Of a DNA stretch of 64,000 nucleotides, positions 7,987 to 18,770 are shown one piece after another (positions within the stretch are counted from its first letter, which is position 1; every line of letters begins with the position of its first letter). The position numbers were made by a program, and so were the translations under genes. The notes under the pieces were generated by a model that saw only the letters and a program-made list of their open reading frames with translations, was not told the origin of the DNA and searched no databases. Origin of the DNA: Candidatus Aminicenantota bacterium (GTDB lineage: Bacteria > Acidobacteriota > Aminicenantia > JAMOAD01); assembly GCA_027061995.1 (NCBI GenBank), contig JAMOUT010000057.1:62001-126000 (forward strand), read 5' to 3'.

Positions 7987-10677
7987 ATGGGCAAACAGGA
8001 ATTTATAAAGATAAAAAACTGTTATCAAAATAATCTTAAGAACATAGATATTGATATCCCTCTCGGAGAATTTGTGGTATTTACGGGTGTATCCGGTGCG
8101 GGAAAATCCTCCCTTGTTTTTGATACTATTTATGCGGAGAGCCAGAGAAGATTTTTTCTGTCATTATCAACCTTTGCAAGACAATTTTTTGAAAGAATTC
8201 CCCCTCCCGCCGTTGAAGAGATAGAGGGACTTCAACCTTCAATAGCGATACTGAGAAAAGGGGTGGTTAAAAATCCCCGTTCCACAGTTGCAACAATAAC
8301 TGAGATATACGATTTTCTAAGGGTGCTATATTCAAAAATATCCGAATTGTATTGTCCCGAATGCGGGAGAAAAATTGTAAAGTATGATGAAGAATCTTTA
8401 AAAAAGTTTATAATGAACGAATATAAGAACAGAAAAATCACTATCGGTTTTATAACTGAAAAAGAGCTTAAAGAGATATATAAAGGGGGATTTGTTTATG
8501 CGCTTATAGACGGGAAAAAAGAAACTGTGTTTAAAGCAAAAGATGGGATAAAACATATTATTATCGATACTCTGATTGTTAATGATGAAGAGAGAATATT
8601 CGAGGATATAAAAACAGGTTTTAATTGGAGTGATAAGATTTTTGTTCGTGATGAGAATGGTATCTCTCTTTTCTCAAACAAGTATTATTGTCCATACTGT
8701 TCACTGAATTTTAGTGAACCAGTTCCCGAGCTTTTCTCTTTTAATTCTTCAAGAGGAGCTTGCCCGCGGTGTAAAGGTTTCGGAGATATTATTACTGTTG
8801 ATGAAAAAAAAGTTATACCTGATGAAACTGTTTCAATAGAAAACGGGGCAATAGAGATTTTCAAGACCCCGAAAGCAAAGGAGCTGTATAATGAACTTCT
8901 CGGTTTTTGTAAGAGGAAAGGGATAAAGACGGATGTTCCCGTAAAAAAACTTTCCGTTAAGCATAAAAAACTTTTATTTGAGGGGGATGAAGAATATTAT
9001 GGAATAAACAGTTTTTTTGAATGGCTTGAGAGGAAAAAATATAAAACTCATGTCAGAGTTTTCCTGAGCAGATACAGGAAATATTCGCAGTGCCCCGTAT
9101 GTCTCGGAGGAAGATTAAATAGAGAGGCTCTCTCATATAGGGTGGAAGGTAAAAATATAGCGGAACTCAATAGTATGGAGATAAATGAGTTTTCGGAATT
9201 TATAAAAAAAATAGAGAAAAAATACAAAAATAATAAAGCTGTTAAAATTCTTCTTCAAGAGTTAAGAGAGAGAGTTGATTATCTTATTGCCGTTGGTTTG
9301 GGATATCTCTCCTTGAATCGAAAAACTTTTACATTATCAAGGGGGGAGGCTCAGAGAATATCCTTAACTTCGGTTCTCGGTTCTACGCTTACGGATACAA
9401 TGATTCTTATAGATGAACCTTCCAAAGGACTACATCTGAAGGATTTTAATACTTTGATAAAAGCAATTAAAAAAATCAATGGGGCAGGAAACACTATTAT
9501 TATGATAGAGCATCTTGAAAAGGTTTTTAAAATAGCTAACAGAATTATTGAGATAGGTCCTGGAGCGGGTGAATCGGGAGGAGAAATCATATTTTCCGGT
9601 GCGTTTAATGATTATAAGAAAACAAAAACATATAAAAACACGCAAAAATTAATAAAAACGATTAAAATAAAGAAAGACAATGATAAAATAGGCTATTTTA
9701 TAAAAATTAATAAAGCTGAAAAATATAATTTAAAAAAGATTGATATTAAAATCCCGCTTAATAAAATTACGAGTATTACAGGGGTTTCGGGAGCCGGTAA
9801 GAGCACTCTATTATATGAGATTCTTTATAAAGGGTTAAGAGGAGAGGAAAAAAATTATAAGAATATAACAGGAATTGAAAAATTTGCAAAAGATAATGTT
9901 ATTTATATAGATGATTCACCCCCTTCAAGAAGTTCGAGGGCTGTGGTGGGAACATATCTCAAACTTCTCGATCCTATAAGAAAATTGTTTTCGGAATTGC
10001 CTGAAAGCAAAAGGAGAGGGTTTACAAGCTCTCACTTTTCTTACAACAGGAAAGAGGGGCAGTGTTTTGATTGTAAAGGGGAGGGTTATGTTAAAATTGA
10101 GATGCAGTTTTTGTCCGATATTAAACTTATTTGCGATGGTTGCGGAGGTAAAAGATTTAAAGATGAGGTTTTAAAGATAAAATTCGGAAATCTGAATATA
10201 TATGATATTTTTGAACTCACTTTAAATGAGGTTGGTGAGATTTTCAGAAAAGAGATTCCGACAATATCCGATAAAATCACTATATTGAATAAAATGGGGG
10301 TCGGATATCTCAAATTAGGGCAAACTCTTTCCACTCTTTCGGGAGGAGAGAGTCAAAGAATTAAACTTGCAAAACATATGCTTTATAATAATAAAGGGAA
10401 TCAACTGTTTTTAATAGATGAGCCTACAACAGGACTTCATCCTCTCGATATATCAAAGATAATAGGAACTATGAGAGATTTTATTGATTATGGAGCGACT
10501 ATTGTTGTAGTGGAGCATAATCCTTTGTTTATTATCAATTCCGATTATATTATTGATCTCGGACCTTCGGGGGGAAACAGAGGGGGAAAAATTGTTTTCC
10601 AAGGGGATATTTCCGAATTTCTTCTTTCGAAAGAATCAATAACAGCCATCACTCTGAGAGATTATTATTCACTCTGA
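7987..10677 (+). CDS. uvrA: UvrA-family DNA-damage-recognition ATPase, divergent
   Basis: An 896-residue double ABC-ATPase. Walker A motifs G-V-S-G-A-G-K-S lie near residues 34 and 599. The signatures are L-S-R-G-E-A-Q-R (about 450) and L-S-G-G-E-S-Q-R (about 783), and the Walker B/D-loops D-E-P-S-K-G-L-H (about 477) and D-E-P-T-T-G-L-H (about 812). Zinc-knuckle C-x-x-C pairs are retained in both halves. UvrA scans DNA for bulky lesions and loads UvrB. Here the UvrB-binding insertion between the first C-x-x-C pairs is shorter (about 115 residues against about 155 in E. coli), and S-R-G replaces S-G-G in the first signature. It could be the housekeeping UvrA of this lineage or a UvrA paralogue; the window does not say which. 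Confidence 0.85.
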   Translation: MGKQEFIKIKNCYQNNLKNIDIDIPLGEFVVFTGVSGAGKSSLVFDTIYAESQRRFFLSLSTFARQFFERIPPPAVEEIEGLQPSIAILRKGVVKNPRSTVATITEIYDFLRVLYSKISELYCPECGRKIVKYDEESLKKFIMNEYKNRKITIGFITEKELKEIYKGGFVYALIDGKKETVFKAKDGIKHIIIDTLIVNDEERIFEDIKTGFNWSDKIFVRDENGISLFSNKYYCPYCSLNFSEPVPELFSFNSSRGACPRCKGFGDIITVDEKKVIPDETVSIENGAIEIFKTPKAKELYNELLGFCKRKGIKTDVPVKKLSVKHKKLLFEGDEEYYGINSFFEWLERKKYKTHVRVFLSRYRKYSQCPVCLGGRLNREALSYRVEGKNIAELNSMEINEFSEFIKKIEKKYKNNKAVKILLQELRERVDYLIAVGLGYLSLNRKTFTLSRGEAQRISLTSVLGSTLTDTMILIDEPSKGLHLKDFNTLIKAIKKINGAGNTIIMIEHLEKVFKIANRIIEIGPGAGESGGEIIFSGAFNDYKKTKTYKNTQKLIKTIKIKKDNDKIGYFIKINKAEKYNLKKIDIKIPLNKITSITGVSGAGKSTLLYEILYKGLRGEEKNYKNITGIEKFAKDNVIYIDDSPPSRSSRAVVGTYLKLLDPIRKLFSELPESKRRGFTSSHFSYNRKEGQCFDCKGEGYVKIEMQFLSDIKLICDGCGGKRFKDEVLKIKFGNLNIYDIFELTLNEVGEIFRKEIPTISDKITILNKMGVGYLKLGQTLSTLSGGESQRIKLAKHMLYNNKGNQLFLIDEPTTGLHPLDISKIIGTMRDFIDYGATIVVVEHNPLFIINSDYIIDLGPSGGNRGGKIVFQGDISEFLLSKESITAITLRDYYSL

Positions 10678-10943
10678 ATAATATTTCCGAAATTCTGTTG
10701 TTTAGAGTTATAAAAAGTAAATAAAAAATTAAAACTAATTATAAAAATATAGGAACAATGCGGAAGCTACAAAAACAGGATAATATTATTAAGATAATAA
10801 ACTGTAAAACCAACATAAAACAGTTATTCGGAAGTGCGGAGAAACTATAAAACCAATGTCATACAAAGAAAAATAGGGGGTATGAAAAAAACATTTTCTT
10901 TAGTTTTCATGATTTATATCCTTTTGTAATATTTTATATAATG
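10678..10943. other. Intergenic region, convergent gene ends
   Basis: 266 bases between the uvrA stop and the stop of the membrane protein on the other strand. AT-rich. I find no ORF, RNA motif or convincing hairpin terminator. Confidence 0.5.
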
Positions 10944-12560
10944 TCAATTTCTAACTTTTAATGATAAGAACAAACCTGTAAACAAAAAGCCGGATAAAAG
11001 TTGCACGGAGTAAAAAACAGTATTATTAAAATAAAACAGGAGGAGAGCAAGTAGAAGAAAAGGGATTAACAAGAGTATGGTTATCTTAAATTTTGAAACA
11101 ATAATATCATTAAGAATCAAATAACCGCTCCAAACACCGATAAAAAACAGTGTGAAAATCAATGGCGAATTATCGTATAATTCAAAATTATTTTTTATAT
11201 ATATATTTAAGGAAAAAAAGGTGAACAAAAATAGTAAAGCCGGGGAGATTAATAAATTAAAACCTCTTTTTTTAAGAATAAAAAGCGGGGTAATCAATAA
11301 AAAGATTGACAATAACAGGATAAACAATTTTTTTAAAATATTTTTGTTCTTAAGATTCATAAGTTTCAAAATAATATTTTTATCTTTTTTTAGAATAAAA
11401 ATATTTTTTGAAATTTTATCAAAAAAAGGTGGAGGGGATTTATCTTTTTCTCCGATTGACAAGATTTTTCCGTATTGTTTTAATTTTCCCGAAAGATATA
11501 AAAGATTATCTGTTTCATGGAAATATTTAGAGAATATCTCATGCTCATTGTATTTCGGAAGTAATATCAAATCATATTTTTTATTAACGGGAGTTTTAAA
11601 TTTACCGTGAAATATTTTTACATTGGATTCTAACAAAGCTCTTATGATTTCGGGAAAATCATAAGCTATTTCATAATAAAATTTTTCTTCCCCGATATAA
11701 TAATCAATATTAAAAATGCCTATCCTAATAAATTCGTTTACTATGGCGGGATTATTATTTAATATTAAGATATCCCCGAATTTCATTCCGGTTTCAGTTA
11801 AAAAAGTTTTAAAATTTTTATTTTTAAAAGGGAATTTGAAAACAGTTTTAAAATTTCGTATGAAATAAACTCTTTTATTTTTATCCGCAACAAAATATTG
11901 CCCTGTTTCAGTTTCAAAATATTTTATCGGATGAAAACCGGTTGTTTCTTTTTTTATAATATTATTATTTGCAAGAATGAAGAATGCAAATATGGGGACA
12001 ATAAATAGTATTGATATTATTCTGCTTTTCCCTTTTTCTATGAAAATAAGAAGGATACCTATGTATAATATTCCGAGTGTCATTACAATAAACCAATTAT
12101 TTAACCCCGAACGGATTAACAGATATATTAGAAACGGAGAAAGAGATATACCGAAAAACAGAATATTATATGGATAGCGAACCTCAGATGCGGATTTTAT
12201 AATCAGTTTTATCTTTAAACTTAGAATAAACGGGGTAAAGATGATTAAGAAAAATAATAGAAACAGGGTTATAGGAGAGGGGGAACTTATTATTCTCTCG
12301 CTGAGTTTAAAAAAATATAAGATAACCGTTATGAATAGAAAAATCCAAAGAATAATATTTTTCAGGTTATTTTCCATATTAATCGTTGAATTTTTATCAA
12401 ACACAAAGCCGGTATATGTTCCTATAATCCAAAATATTGGTAAGGAGCTGATTATCAAAGGTGAAGTATAAAATAAAACAAAGAGTTCTCTGAAAATAAT
12501 CGTGAGAAATCCCCCGTAAAAAAAAGCTGTTATGAATATATAAATATTTTTATTGCTCAT
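10944..12560 (-). CDS. Polytopic membrane protein with a degenerate spermidine-synthase-like centre
   Basis: A 538-residue protein with about six N-terminal helices, a soluble middle (about 200-400) and about five C-terminal helices. The layout resembles bacterial membrane proteins fused to a spermidine synthase-like fold. The middle has D-I-L-I-L-N-N-N-P-A-I-V-N-E and later K-Y-D-L-I-L-L-P, matching the positions of the nucleotide-binding strand and the D-x-I strand of that fold. The glycine-rich G-G-G-D/E-G motif is missing, so catalysis is doubtful. It lies 32 bases downstream of the beta-barrel gene of the secA-guaB group. The assignment is tentative. Confidence 0.45.
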   Translation of the reverse strand: MSNKNIYIFITAFFYGGFLTIIFRELFVLFYTSPLIISSLPIFWIIGTYTGFVFDKNSTINMENNLKNIILWIFLFITVILYFFKLSERIISSPSPITLFLLFFLIIFTPFILSLKIKLIIKSASEVRYPYNILFFGISLSPFLIYLLIRSGLNNWFIVMTLGILYIGILLIFIEKGKSRIISILFIVPIFAFFILANNNIIKKETTGFHPIKYFETETGQYFVADKNKRVYFIRNFKTVFKFPFKNKNFKTFLTETGMKFGDILILNNNPAIVNEFIRIGIFNIDYYIGEEKFYYEIAYDFPEIIRALLESNVKIFHGKFKTPVNKKYDLILLPKYNEHEIFSKYFHETDNLLYLSGKLKQYGKILSIGEKDKSPPPFFDKISKNIFILKKDKNIILKLMNLKNKNILKKLFILLLSIFLLITPLFILKKRGFNLLISPALLFLFTFFSLNIYIKNNFELYDNSPLIFTLFFIGVWSGYLILNDIIVSKFKITILLLIPFLLLALLLFYFNNTVFYSVQLLSGFLFTGLFLSLKVRN

Positions 12561-12592
12561 TGGTAGTTAATCGGGAAAGGACTATTATAGTA

Positions 12593-13192
12593 TTAGAAAT
12601 TGTATGATATTCCCCATGAGATGTAAAAACCGTTTTCAAAACCACCCTCGAGTTCCACCTCTATTTCATCGTTAAATCTGAAGGATAAACCAACGGGAAG
12701 TTTTACAATGGGGATGAGAGTTTGATAATTATACAGATCATTATGCTCTTTCCATTTATCTCTGTAATACGCCTCCGCATTAAGGACAGCCACGCCGACT
12801 CCTATTCCTATCCCAATATAAGGGGTAACTTTAAAAGAGGGGATAAGATTTAAAATAGCGGAATATGTGAATGCAACCTGTTTCATCTTTAAAAATCCCT
12901 GAATTCTGTAATCATCCGCGCTTGCTCTCCAAAATCCGCCCGCTCTGTATTCAAATATTCTTAATGAATAAACAGAGTAAAATGTGCTTTTTATCCCGTC
13001 TTCACCATATTTTTTTATTTTTAACCCTATTCCGTTTCCGGATATGGCGGGGTATTCATTAAGGGCTGAGTTCAAGATACTGTTTATGAACCCGAATTTC
13101 CCGTAATTTATGTTAATGGAATTTTTAATTTGAGCAAAACCTGTAATCGTAAATAAAAGCAAAAACACTATTATAAAATATCTTTTTTTCAT
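12593..13192 (-). CDS. Secreted outer-membrane beta-barrel protein
   Basis: A clear N-terminal signal peptide (cleavage expected after G-F-A near residue 20) is followed by alternating hydrophobic and polar strands rich in Gly and aromatics, ending in S-W-G-I-S-Y-N-F. A terminal Phe is the usual BAM recognition signal. At 199 residues it would form a small 8-10-strand barrel of the OmpA/OmpW-like kind. Its start overlaps the guaB stop by 4 bases. No specific family is recognised. Confidence 0.7.
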   Translation of the reverse strand: MKKRYFIIVFLLLFTITGFAQIKNSININYGKFGFINSILNSALNEYPAISGNGIGLKIKKYGEDGIKSTFYSVYSLRIFEYRAGGFWRASADDYRIQGFLKMKQVAFTYSAILNLIPSFKVTPYIGIGIGVGVAVLNAEAYYRDKWKEHNDLYNYQTLIPIVKLPVGLSFRFNDEIEVELEGGFENGFYISWGISYNF

Positions 13193-14655
13193 TCCATCCT
13201 GTAATTGGGAGCCTCTTTTGTTATGATAACATCATGAACATGAGACTCTCTCAGCCCGGCACTTGTAATCTTAATAAACCTGGCTTTGGATTTCAACTCT
13301 TGTATGTCAATTGCTCCTATATATCCCATGCCCGAGCGAAGTCCACCTGTCATTGTATTGATTATATGGATAACCGAACCTCTGTATGGAACTCTTCCTT
13401 CAACACCTTCCGGAACAAGTTTAGCTTCGGATAATTGTTCCTCCTGAAAATATCTGTCCCTGCTTCCTTTCTTCATAGCTCCGAGAGAACCCATCCCTCT
13501 GTATTGTTTATATGATCTGCCTTGAAAAAGGATTATCTCTCCAGGGCTTTCATCTGTTCCCGCAAACAAACTTCCGATCATGACCGAGCTTGCACCTGCG
13601 GCTATAGCTTTAACAACATCTCCCGAGAATTTTATTCCTCCGTCAGCTATTACGGGAATATCATGTTCTTTTGCAATATTGTAAACATCCGATATGGCTG
13701 TTATCTGCGGGACACCTATACCGGTAACAACTCTTGTTGTGCATATTGAACCGGGCCCAACACCCACTTTAATCGCATCGGCTCCTCTGTCGATAAGAGC
13801 TTTTGCAGCTTCCCCCGTTGCAATATTACCGGCGATAATATCAATATCTGGAAATTCGGCTCTGAGTTTTTCAAGTGTCTTTAAAACTTTGATGGAGTGT
13901 CCGTGTGCTGTATCTATCACTAATACATCAACCTTTCTTTCAACAAGTGTTTTCGCTCTTTCAAGAGTATCTTTTCCCACACCGACGGCCGCCGCAACAA
14001 GAAGTCTCCCCAACTTGTCTTTTGATGCATTGGGAAATTGTTTTCTTTTTGAGATATCCTTGACTGTGATTAATCCTTTAAGATTAAAATCATTATCAAC
14101 CACAAGGAGTTTTTCTATCCTGTTAACATGCAATATTTTTTCGGCATCTTCAAGTGTGGTTCCCACGGGAACTGTTATCAGGTTCTCTTTTGTCATTAAT
14201 TCGGAAACTTTTTTATCCATATCTTTTTCAAATCTGAGATCTCTGTTTGTTATTATCCCCACTAATTTACCGAATTCATTTACAACAGGGATGCCGGATA
14301 TCTTGTATTTACCCATTATTGCAAGAGCCTCGTAGATTTTAGCTTCGGGTTTTATCGTTATGGGATCCACAATCATTCCGCTTTCCGATCTTTTTACTTT
14401 ATCTATCTCCTCGGCTTGTTGTTCTATCGAAAGATTTTTGTGAATGACTCCGATTCCACCCACCTGAGCCATAGCTATGGCCATTTTGGCTTCGGTAACA
14501 GTATCCATGGCTGCGGCTGATATGGGAACATTAATTCGGACATTTTTTGAAAATCTCGTTTGTATATTAACTTCTGCGGGAAGAACCTCTGATTTTTGCG
14601 GGAGTAATAGAACATCATCAAAGGTTAAACCCTCTTTTATCGGTAATTCAACCAT
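13189..14655 (-). CDS. guaB: Inosine-5'-monophosphate dehydrogenase
   Basis: Oxidises IMP to XMP with NAD+, the committed step of GMP synthesis. The 488-residue protein has the N-terminal barrel start T-F-D-D-V-L-L-L-P, tandem CBS domains (about 95-205), the catalytic loop G-S-I-C-T-T with Cys305, and the flap G-S-R-D-R-Y near 410. It starts 1 base after the secA stop and is translationally coupled to the downstream barrel protein. All residues needed for activity that I can check are present. Confidence 0.98.
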   Translation of the reverse strand: MVELPIKEGLTFDDVLLLPQKSEVLPAEVNIQTRFSKNVRINVPISAAAMDTVTEAKMAIAMAQVGGIGVIHKNLSIEQQAEEIDKVKRSESGMIVDPITIKPEAKIYEALAIMGKYKISGIPVVNEFGKLVGIITNRDLRFEKDMDKKVSELMTKENLITVPVGTTLEDAEKILHVNRIEKLLVVDNDFNLKGLITVKDISKRKQFPNASKDKLGRLLVAAAVGVGKDTLERAKTLVERKVDVLVIDTAHGHSIKVLKTLEKLRAEFPDIDIIAGNIATGEAAKALIDRGADAIKVGVGPGSICTTRVVTGIGVPQITAISDVYNIAKEHDIPVIADGGIKFSGDVVKAIAAGASSVMIGSLFAGTDESPGEIILFQGRSYKQYRGMGSLGAMKKGSRDRYFQEEQLSEAKLVPEGVEGRVPYRGSVIHIINTMTGGLRSGMGYIGAIDIQELKSKARFIKITSAGLRESHVHDVIITKEAPNYRME

Positions 14656-14656
14656 A

Positions 14657-17359
14657 TTACCTCCTCTTTTTCTTCTTTTTCTTTGGTATTGAACCTTTTA
14701 TTTTAAATTTCGGTTTCATCTCTCTTTTTATCTCTTCTTCAGGGACGGGGGTGAATGAAAACAGTATTTTCAAAGATTCCTCTTCTATTATATTTATTGT
14801 GTGTTGAAACATATCAAACCCCTCTCTTTTATATTCCACAAGAGGATCTCTCTGTCCGTAGCCTCTCAGTCCTATTCCCTCTTTAAGGTGGTCCATTGCA
14901 AGAAGATGTTCTTTCCATCGGGTATCAATTGTCTGAAGAAGTATGACTCTCTCTATCTCTCTCATCTGTTCATTGCCGACCAAATTCTCTTTTTCTTCAT
15001 ATATTTCATGTAATTTTTTCAAAACCTCTTCAAGATATTCATTTCCGTCAAAACCCTCTTTTTCTATATCAAGCATATCGGGATCAACAAAAAATTGCGC
15101 TCTCATTCTTGTTTTAAATCTATCCCAATCCCAATCTTCAAAAAAGGTTTCTCTGTTCATATTAGTTTCTTCACCTATTTGAAACAGGATATCTTCGGTT
15201 AATTGATTAAAGTATTCTTTTTGAGATTTTCCCTCGAGAATAGCTTTTCTCATTGCATAGATAACTTCTCTCTGTTTGTTCATAACATCATCATATTCAA
15301 GAAGATGTTTTCTTATGGAGAAGTTTTGTGCTTCTATCTGTTTTTGAGCTCTTTCTATTGCATTTGAAACCATCTTATGTTTGATAGGTTCTCCCTCTTG
15401 AAGCCCGCTTAATTGCATAATTCTTGATAATCTGTCCGCTCCCCAGATTCTCATAAGATCATCTCCGAGAGAGAGAAAGAATTTTGACATACCGGGATCC
15501 CCCTGCCTTCCGCATCTTCCCCTTAACTGATTATCGATTCTTCTTGCTTCATGTCTTTCTGTTCCTATGACATATAAACCGCCTAATTCAAGAACTTTAT
15601 CGTGTTCCATTTTTGTTTTATCTTCAAAATCCTTAAGAGTTTTTTCCCATTCTTCGGGACTGATATCTTCAATCTTTTTCCCTTTCTTTTTAAAATATTC
15701 TCTTGTCAAAAATTCGGGATTACCGCCGAGAAGTATATCCGTTCCTCTTCCCGCCATATTTGTGGCGATTGTAACAGCTCCTATTCTTCCCGCTTGAGCG
15801 ACAATTTCCGCCTCTTTTTCATGGAATTTGGCATTCAGGACCACATGTTTCACCTTTCTTCTTTTTAATAATCTTGATAATTTTTCCGATTTTTCTATTG
15901 AAACAGTTCCCACAAGCATGGGTTGCCCTCTGTCATTATGTTTTTTTATCTCTTCGACAACAGCATCCCATTTTTCTTCGGGTGTTCTGTATATCTCATC
16001 ATCAAACTCTTTTCTTATAAGTTTTTTATTTGTGGGAATAACAAGAACGGGGAGTTTGTAAATTTCAAGAAATTCGGCTGCTTCTGTCTCGGCTGTTCCC
16101 GTCATACCCGAGAGTTTTCTATACATTCTGAAATAATTCTGAAAAGTTATTGATGCAAGTGTTTGATACTCTTCCTGAACTCTAACCCCCTCTTTTGCTT
16201 CAAGTGCCTGATGAAGCCCTTCGGAGTATCTTCTACCGGGCATCAATCTTCCCGTAAATTCATCTACAATAACAACCTGTCCGTCTTTAACCATATAATC
16301 AACATCTCTTTCAAAAAGGGAGTGAGCTTTAAGAGCTTGATTTATTGCGCTTACAAGTTCCATATGTTTAATATCATATATATTTTCCATTTTAAAATAT
16401 TTTTCCGCTTTGGCAATCCCCTCTTCGGTTAGGGCAACTGTTTTGGATTTTTCATCCACCTCATAATCCCCTTCCTGTTTTCGAGGTTCCTTTTTTTGAG
16501 CAAACATTGATGAAACCTGCTCTTTATTTGTTATAATTGATTTTCTAAGAGGTCTGACAAATCTGTCAACTTTATAATATAAATCAACATTTTCTTCCGT
16601 AGGTCCCGAGATTATGAGAGGTGTTCTCGCTTCATCTATTAATATACTGTCAACTTCATCAACAATGGCGAAATTATGCCCTCTTTGAACAAGCTCTTCA
16701 ATATAATATTTCATATTGTCTCTGAGATAGTCGAAACCGAACTCATTGTTTGTTCCATAGGTTATATCACAATTATAAGCGGCTTGTCTGTCCTTGTCCT
16801 CCATCTCATGCTGGATGAATCCGACGGTTAGCCCGAGAAATTCAAAAATCTTACCCATCCATTCTCTATCCCTTTTTGCAAGATAATCATTAACAGTTAC
16901 AATATGAACCCCTCTGTTTTTTCTCGGATTTCCGTTTTCATCTATGGAATCAAGAGCATTAAGGTAAGCTGGCAGGGTTGCCACAAGAGTCTTTCCTTCC
17001 CCTGTTTTCATCTCAGCGATATTCCCCTTATGAAGGATAATACCCCCGAGAATCTGGACATCGAAATGTCGCATATTCACGACTCTTCTGCCGGTTTCTC
17101 TTACAACCGCGAAAGCTTCCGGTAATATATCGTCAAGATAATCCTTGACCCTTTCTTCAACTATTTTATCATCTTCATATTGATTATAAATCTCATTTAT
17201 CTTTTCTCTGTAAATTGCGGTTTTCCCTTTTAATTCATCATCACTTAGTTTAACAATATCTGGTTCAAGTTCAGAGATTTTGCGAACAAGCGGATAATAT
17301 TTTTTTAATTCCCTCTCATTCTTTGTTCCGAAAAATTTTTGCACAATCCAATCAAACAT
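14657..17359 (-). CDS. secA: Protein translocase motor subunit SecA
   Basis: The ATPase that drives preproteins through SecYEG. Walker A is G-E-G-K-T near residue 120 and Walker B is V-D-E-V-D-S near 200. The helicase-like motif T-N-M-A-G-R-G-T-D and G-R-C-G-R-Q-G-D-P are also intact. I place the start at ATG 17359 (M-F-D-W), not at the TTG six bases earlier: M-F is the usual SecA start, and a promoter ends 5 bases upstream. The protein ends in a run of Lys/Arg after G-S-I-P. The zinc-binding SEC-C tail that contacts SecB is absent. guaB follows after 1 base. Confidence 0.98.
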   Translation of the reverse strand: MFDWIVQKFFGTKNERELKKYYPLVRKISELEPDIVKLSDDELKGKTAIYREKINEIYNQYEDDKIVEERVKDYLDDILPEAFAVVRETGRRVVNMRHFDVQILGGIILHKGNIAEMKTGEGKTLVATLPAYLNALDSIDENGNPRKNRGVHIVTVNDYLAKRDREWMGKIFEFLGLTVGFIQHEMEDKDRQAAYNCDITYGTNNEFGFDYLRDNMKYYIEELVQRGHNFAIVDEVDSILIDEARTPLIISGPTEENVDLYYKVDRFVRPLRKSIITNKEQVSSMFAQKKEPRKQEGDYEVDEKSKTVALTEEGIAKAEKYFKMENIYDIKHMELVSAINQALKAHSLFERDVDYMVKDGQVVIVDEFTGRLMPGRRYSEGLHQALEAKEGVRVQEEYQTLASITFQNYFRMYRKLSGMTGTAETEAAEFLEIYKLPVLVIPTNKKLIRKEFDDEIYRTPEEKWDAVVEEIKKHNDRGQPMLVGTVSIEKSEKLSRLLKRRKVKHVVLNAKFHEKEAEIVAQAGRIGAVTIATNMAGRGTDILLGGNPEFLTREYFKKKGKKIEDISPEEWEKTLKDFEDKTKMEHDKVLELGGLYVIGTERHEARRIDNQLRGRCGRQGDPGMSKFFLSLGDDLMRIWGADRLSRIMQLSGLQEGEPIKHKMVSNAIERAQKQIEAQNFSIRKHLLEYDDVMNKQREVIYAMRKAILEGKSQKEYFNQLTEDILFQIGEETNMNRETFFEDWDWDRFKTRMRAQFFVDPDMLDIEKEGFDGNEYLEEVLKKLHEIYEEKENLVGNEQMREIERVILLQTIDTRWKEHLLAMDHLKEGIGLRGYGQRDPLVEYKREGFDMFQHTINIIEEESLKILFSFTPVPEEEIKREMKPKFKIKGSIPKKKKKKRR

Positions 17360-17364
17360 ATCCA

Positions 17365-17393
17365 ATTTTATATGTTTTATCTTATTTAGTCAA
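17365..17393 (-). promoter_or_regulatory. Leaderless promoter of secA-guaB
   Basis: TTGACT (17393-17388), 17 bases, TAAAAT (17370-17365) on the minus strand, then 5 bases to the ATG at 17359. No Shine-Dalgarno sequence is present. It supports the start chosen for secA. Confidence 0.7.
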
Positions 17394-17709
17394 TCGGACT
17401 TTTTTTACCTGAAACAGAAAATAAGGGAGAATAGAAAAGAACAAAGGTGAAAAAATGAAGTTATAACGGATGTTCTAAAAGAAAACCGGAAAATATCATG
17501 ATAAAAAATATCCTCAACAGATGTAAGCTGGCTTAAAACAGAGATAATTTTCTGTTTTAAATCAACCGCTCCCTTTGAAATTAAGCCGCCTTTTAACTTT
17601 GAGTTATTTTCCCCTCATTATTTTATCTTCTTTATATTTAACTTTTGGAAAATATTTTTGTCCGCTTTGGTAGAAAATGCGGTTGGGTTTTCGGGGCAAT
17701 TTCTGTCTA
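17394..17709. other. Divergent intergenic region with one strong dyad
   Basis: The gene-free region between secA and rfbB (17360-17744 in all). Apart from the two promoters at its edges it holds a hairpin at 17533-17560 (ten-base arms TTAAAACAGA and TCTGTTTTAA, eight-base loop). No T-tract follows on either side, so it is not an obvious terminator. It could be an operator or a remnant. No ORF or known RNA is seen. Confidence 0.5.
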
Positions 17710-17738
17710 TTGACTATGAGCAAAGAAAAAATTATCAT
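17710..17738 (+). promoter_or_regulatory. Leaderless promoter of the rfbB operon
   Basis: TTGACT (17710-17715), 17 bases, TATCAT (17733-17738), then 6 bases to ATG 17745. It lies inside the longer open frame that begins at 17658, which argues that the extra 29 codons are not translated. Confidence 0.7.
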
Positions 17739-17744
17739 ATCTTT

Positions 17745-18770
17745 ATGAAAATAGAAGAATTAAAATCTGTTTTGATCACAGGTGGTTATGGTTTCATAGG
17801 CTCAAATTTTATAAGATTATTAAGGGAAAAGAATCCTTCCGTTAAAATATATAATTTTGATAAATTGACCTATGCCGCAAATATAGAAAATCTTAAGGAT
17901 TTTGAAAATGATTCTAACTATACATTTATAAGAGGGGATATTAAGGATGGTTCCATGCTTGATATAATTTTCCCCAAGGTGGAACTTGTCGTTCATTTTG
18001 CCGCTGAAACACATGTTGATCGTTCCATACATAATCCGGGTGAGTTTGTTTTAACCGATGTTTACGGCACTTTTTCACTTCTTGAAAAGATGAAACAACA
18101 TAAAAATGTCAAACTTTTCATTCATATATCAACGGATGAAGTTTACGGAAGTATTAAAAAGGGGAGTTTTACCGAGGATTCCCCCATGAATCCCTCTTCT
18201 CCCTATTCAGCAAGTAAAACGGGTGCTGACAGACTTGCTTATTCCTATTTTAAAACTTATGAATTGCCGATAATTATTGTTCGACCGTCAAATAATTACG
18301 GCCCGTATCAACATGTTGAAAAATTCATCCCTCTGTTTATAACAAATGTTATCGAGGAAAGAAGTTTACCCCTTTACGGAACCGGAGAAAATATAAGAGA
18401 TTGGCTTTTTGTTGAAGATAATTGCAAAGCGATAATGACTGTAATTGAAAAAGGAAAAACGGGAGAAGCTTATAATATAGGGGCGTCACAGGAGAAAAAA
18501 AACATTGAAGTTGTTGATATGATTTTGAATTATTTTAATAAAAGCAGAGACATTCTTGATTTTGTTGATGATAGAAGAGCTCATGATTTCAGATATTCTT
18601 TGAATTGGGATAAAATCGGTAAACTTGGTTGGAAACCCGAGGTAAATTTTGATGAGGGGCTTAAAAGGACTATAGAATGGTATATAAATAACAGAAATTG
18701 GTGGGAGAAGGTAAAAAAGGGGGAATTCAGTAATTTTTACCAAAAAAATTATAAAAAGGAATTACAATGA
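17745..18770 (+). CDS. rfbB: dTDP-glucose 4,6-dehydratase (RmlB)
   Basis: Extended short-chain dehydrogenase that converts dTDP-glucose to dTDP-4-keto-6-deoxyglucose, a precursor of rhamnose and other surface sugars. It has the NAD-binding motif T-G-G-Y-G-F-I-G-S-N-F near residue 13, S-T-D-E-V-Y-G near 127, the catalytic Y-S-A-S-K (Tyr154, Lys158), S-N-N-Y-G-P-Y-Q near 180 and R-D-W-L-F-V-E-D-N near 215. These are diagnostic of RmlB rather than a general epimerase. The next gene overlaps its stop by 4 bases. RmlA, C and D are not in the window. Confidence 0.92.
   Translation: MKIEELKSVLITGGYGFIGSNFIRLLREKNPSVKIYNFDKLTYAANIENLKDFENDSNYTFIRGDIKDGSMLDIIFPKVELVVHFAAETHVDRSIHNPGEFVLTDVYGTFSLLEKMKQHKNVKLFIHISTDEVYGSIKKGSFTEDSPMNPSSPYSASKTGADRLAYSYFKTYELPIIIVRPSNNYGPYQHVEKFIPLFITNVIEERSLPLYGTGENIRDWLFVEDNCKAIMTVIEKGKTGEAYNIGASQEKKNIEVVDMILNYFNKSRDILDFVDDRRAHDFRYSLNWDKIGKLGWKPEVNFDEGLKRTIEWYINNRNWWEKVKKGEFSNFYQKNYKKELQ

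Noticed and set aside
13694-14335. A 213-codon plus-strand open frame antisense to guaB
   Set aside because: It is a shadow of the guaB coding strand, with low-complexity composition and no start signal; guaB is beyond doubt.
17533-17560. Riboswitch or terminator upstream of rfbB
   Set aside because: Only one simple hairpin with no T-tract, no conserved junction, and the rfbB promoter lies 150 bases downstream of it, so it is not in the mRNA leader.
17658-17744. A longer N-terminus for RfbB from the ATG-less upstream frame
   Set aside because: The extra 29 codons contain a promoter, match no part of the family, and the Rossmann motif begins normally after 17745.
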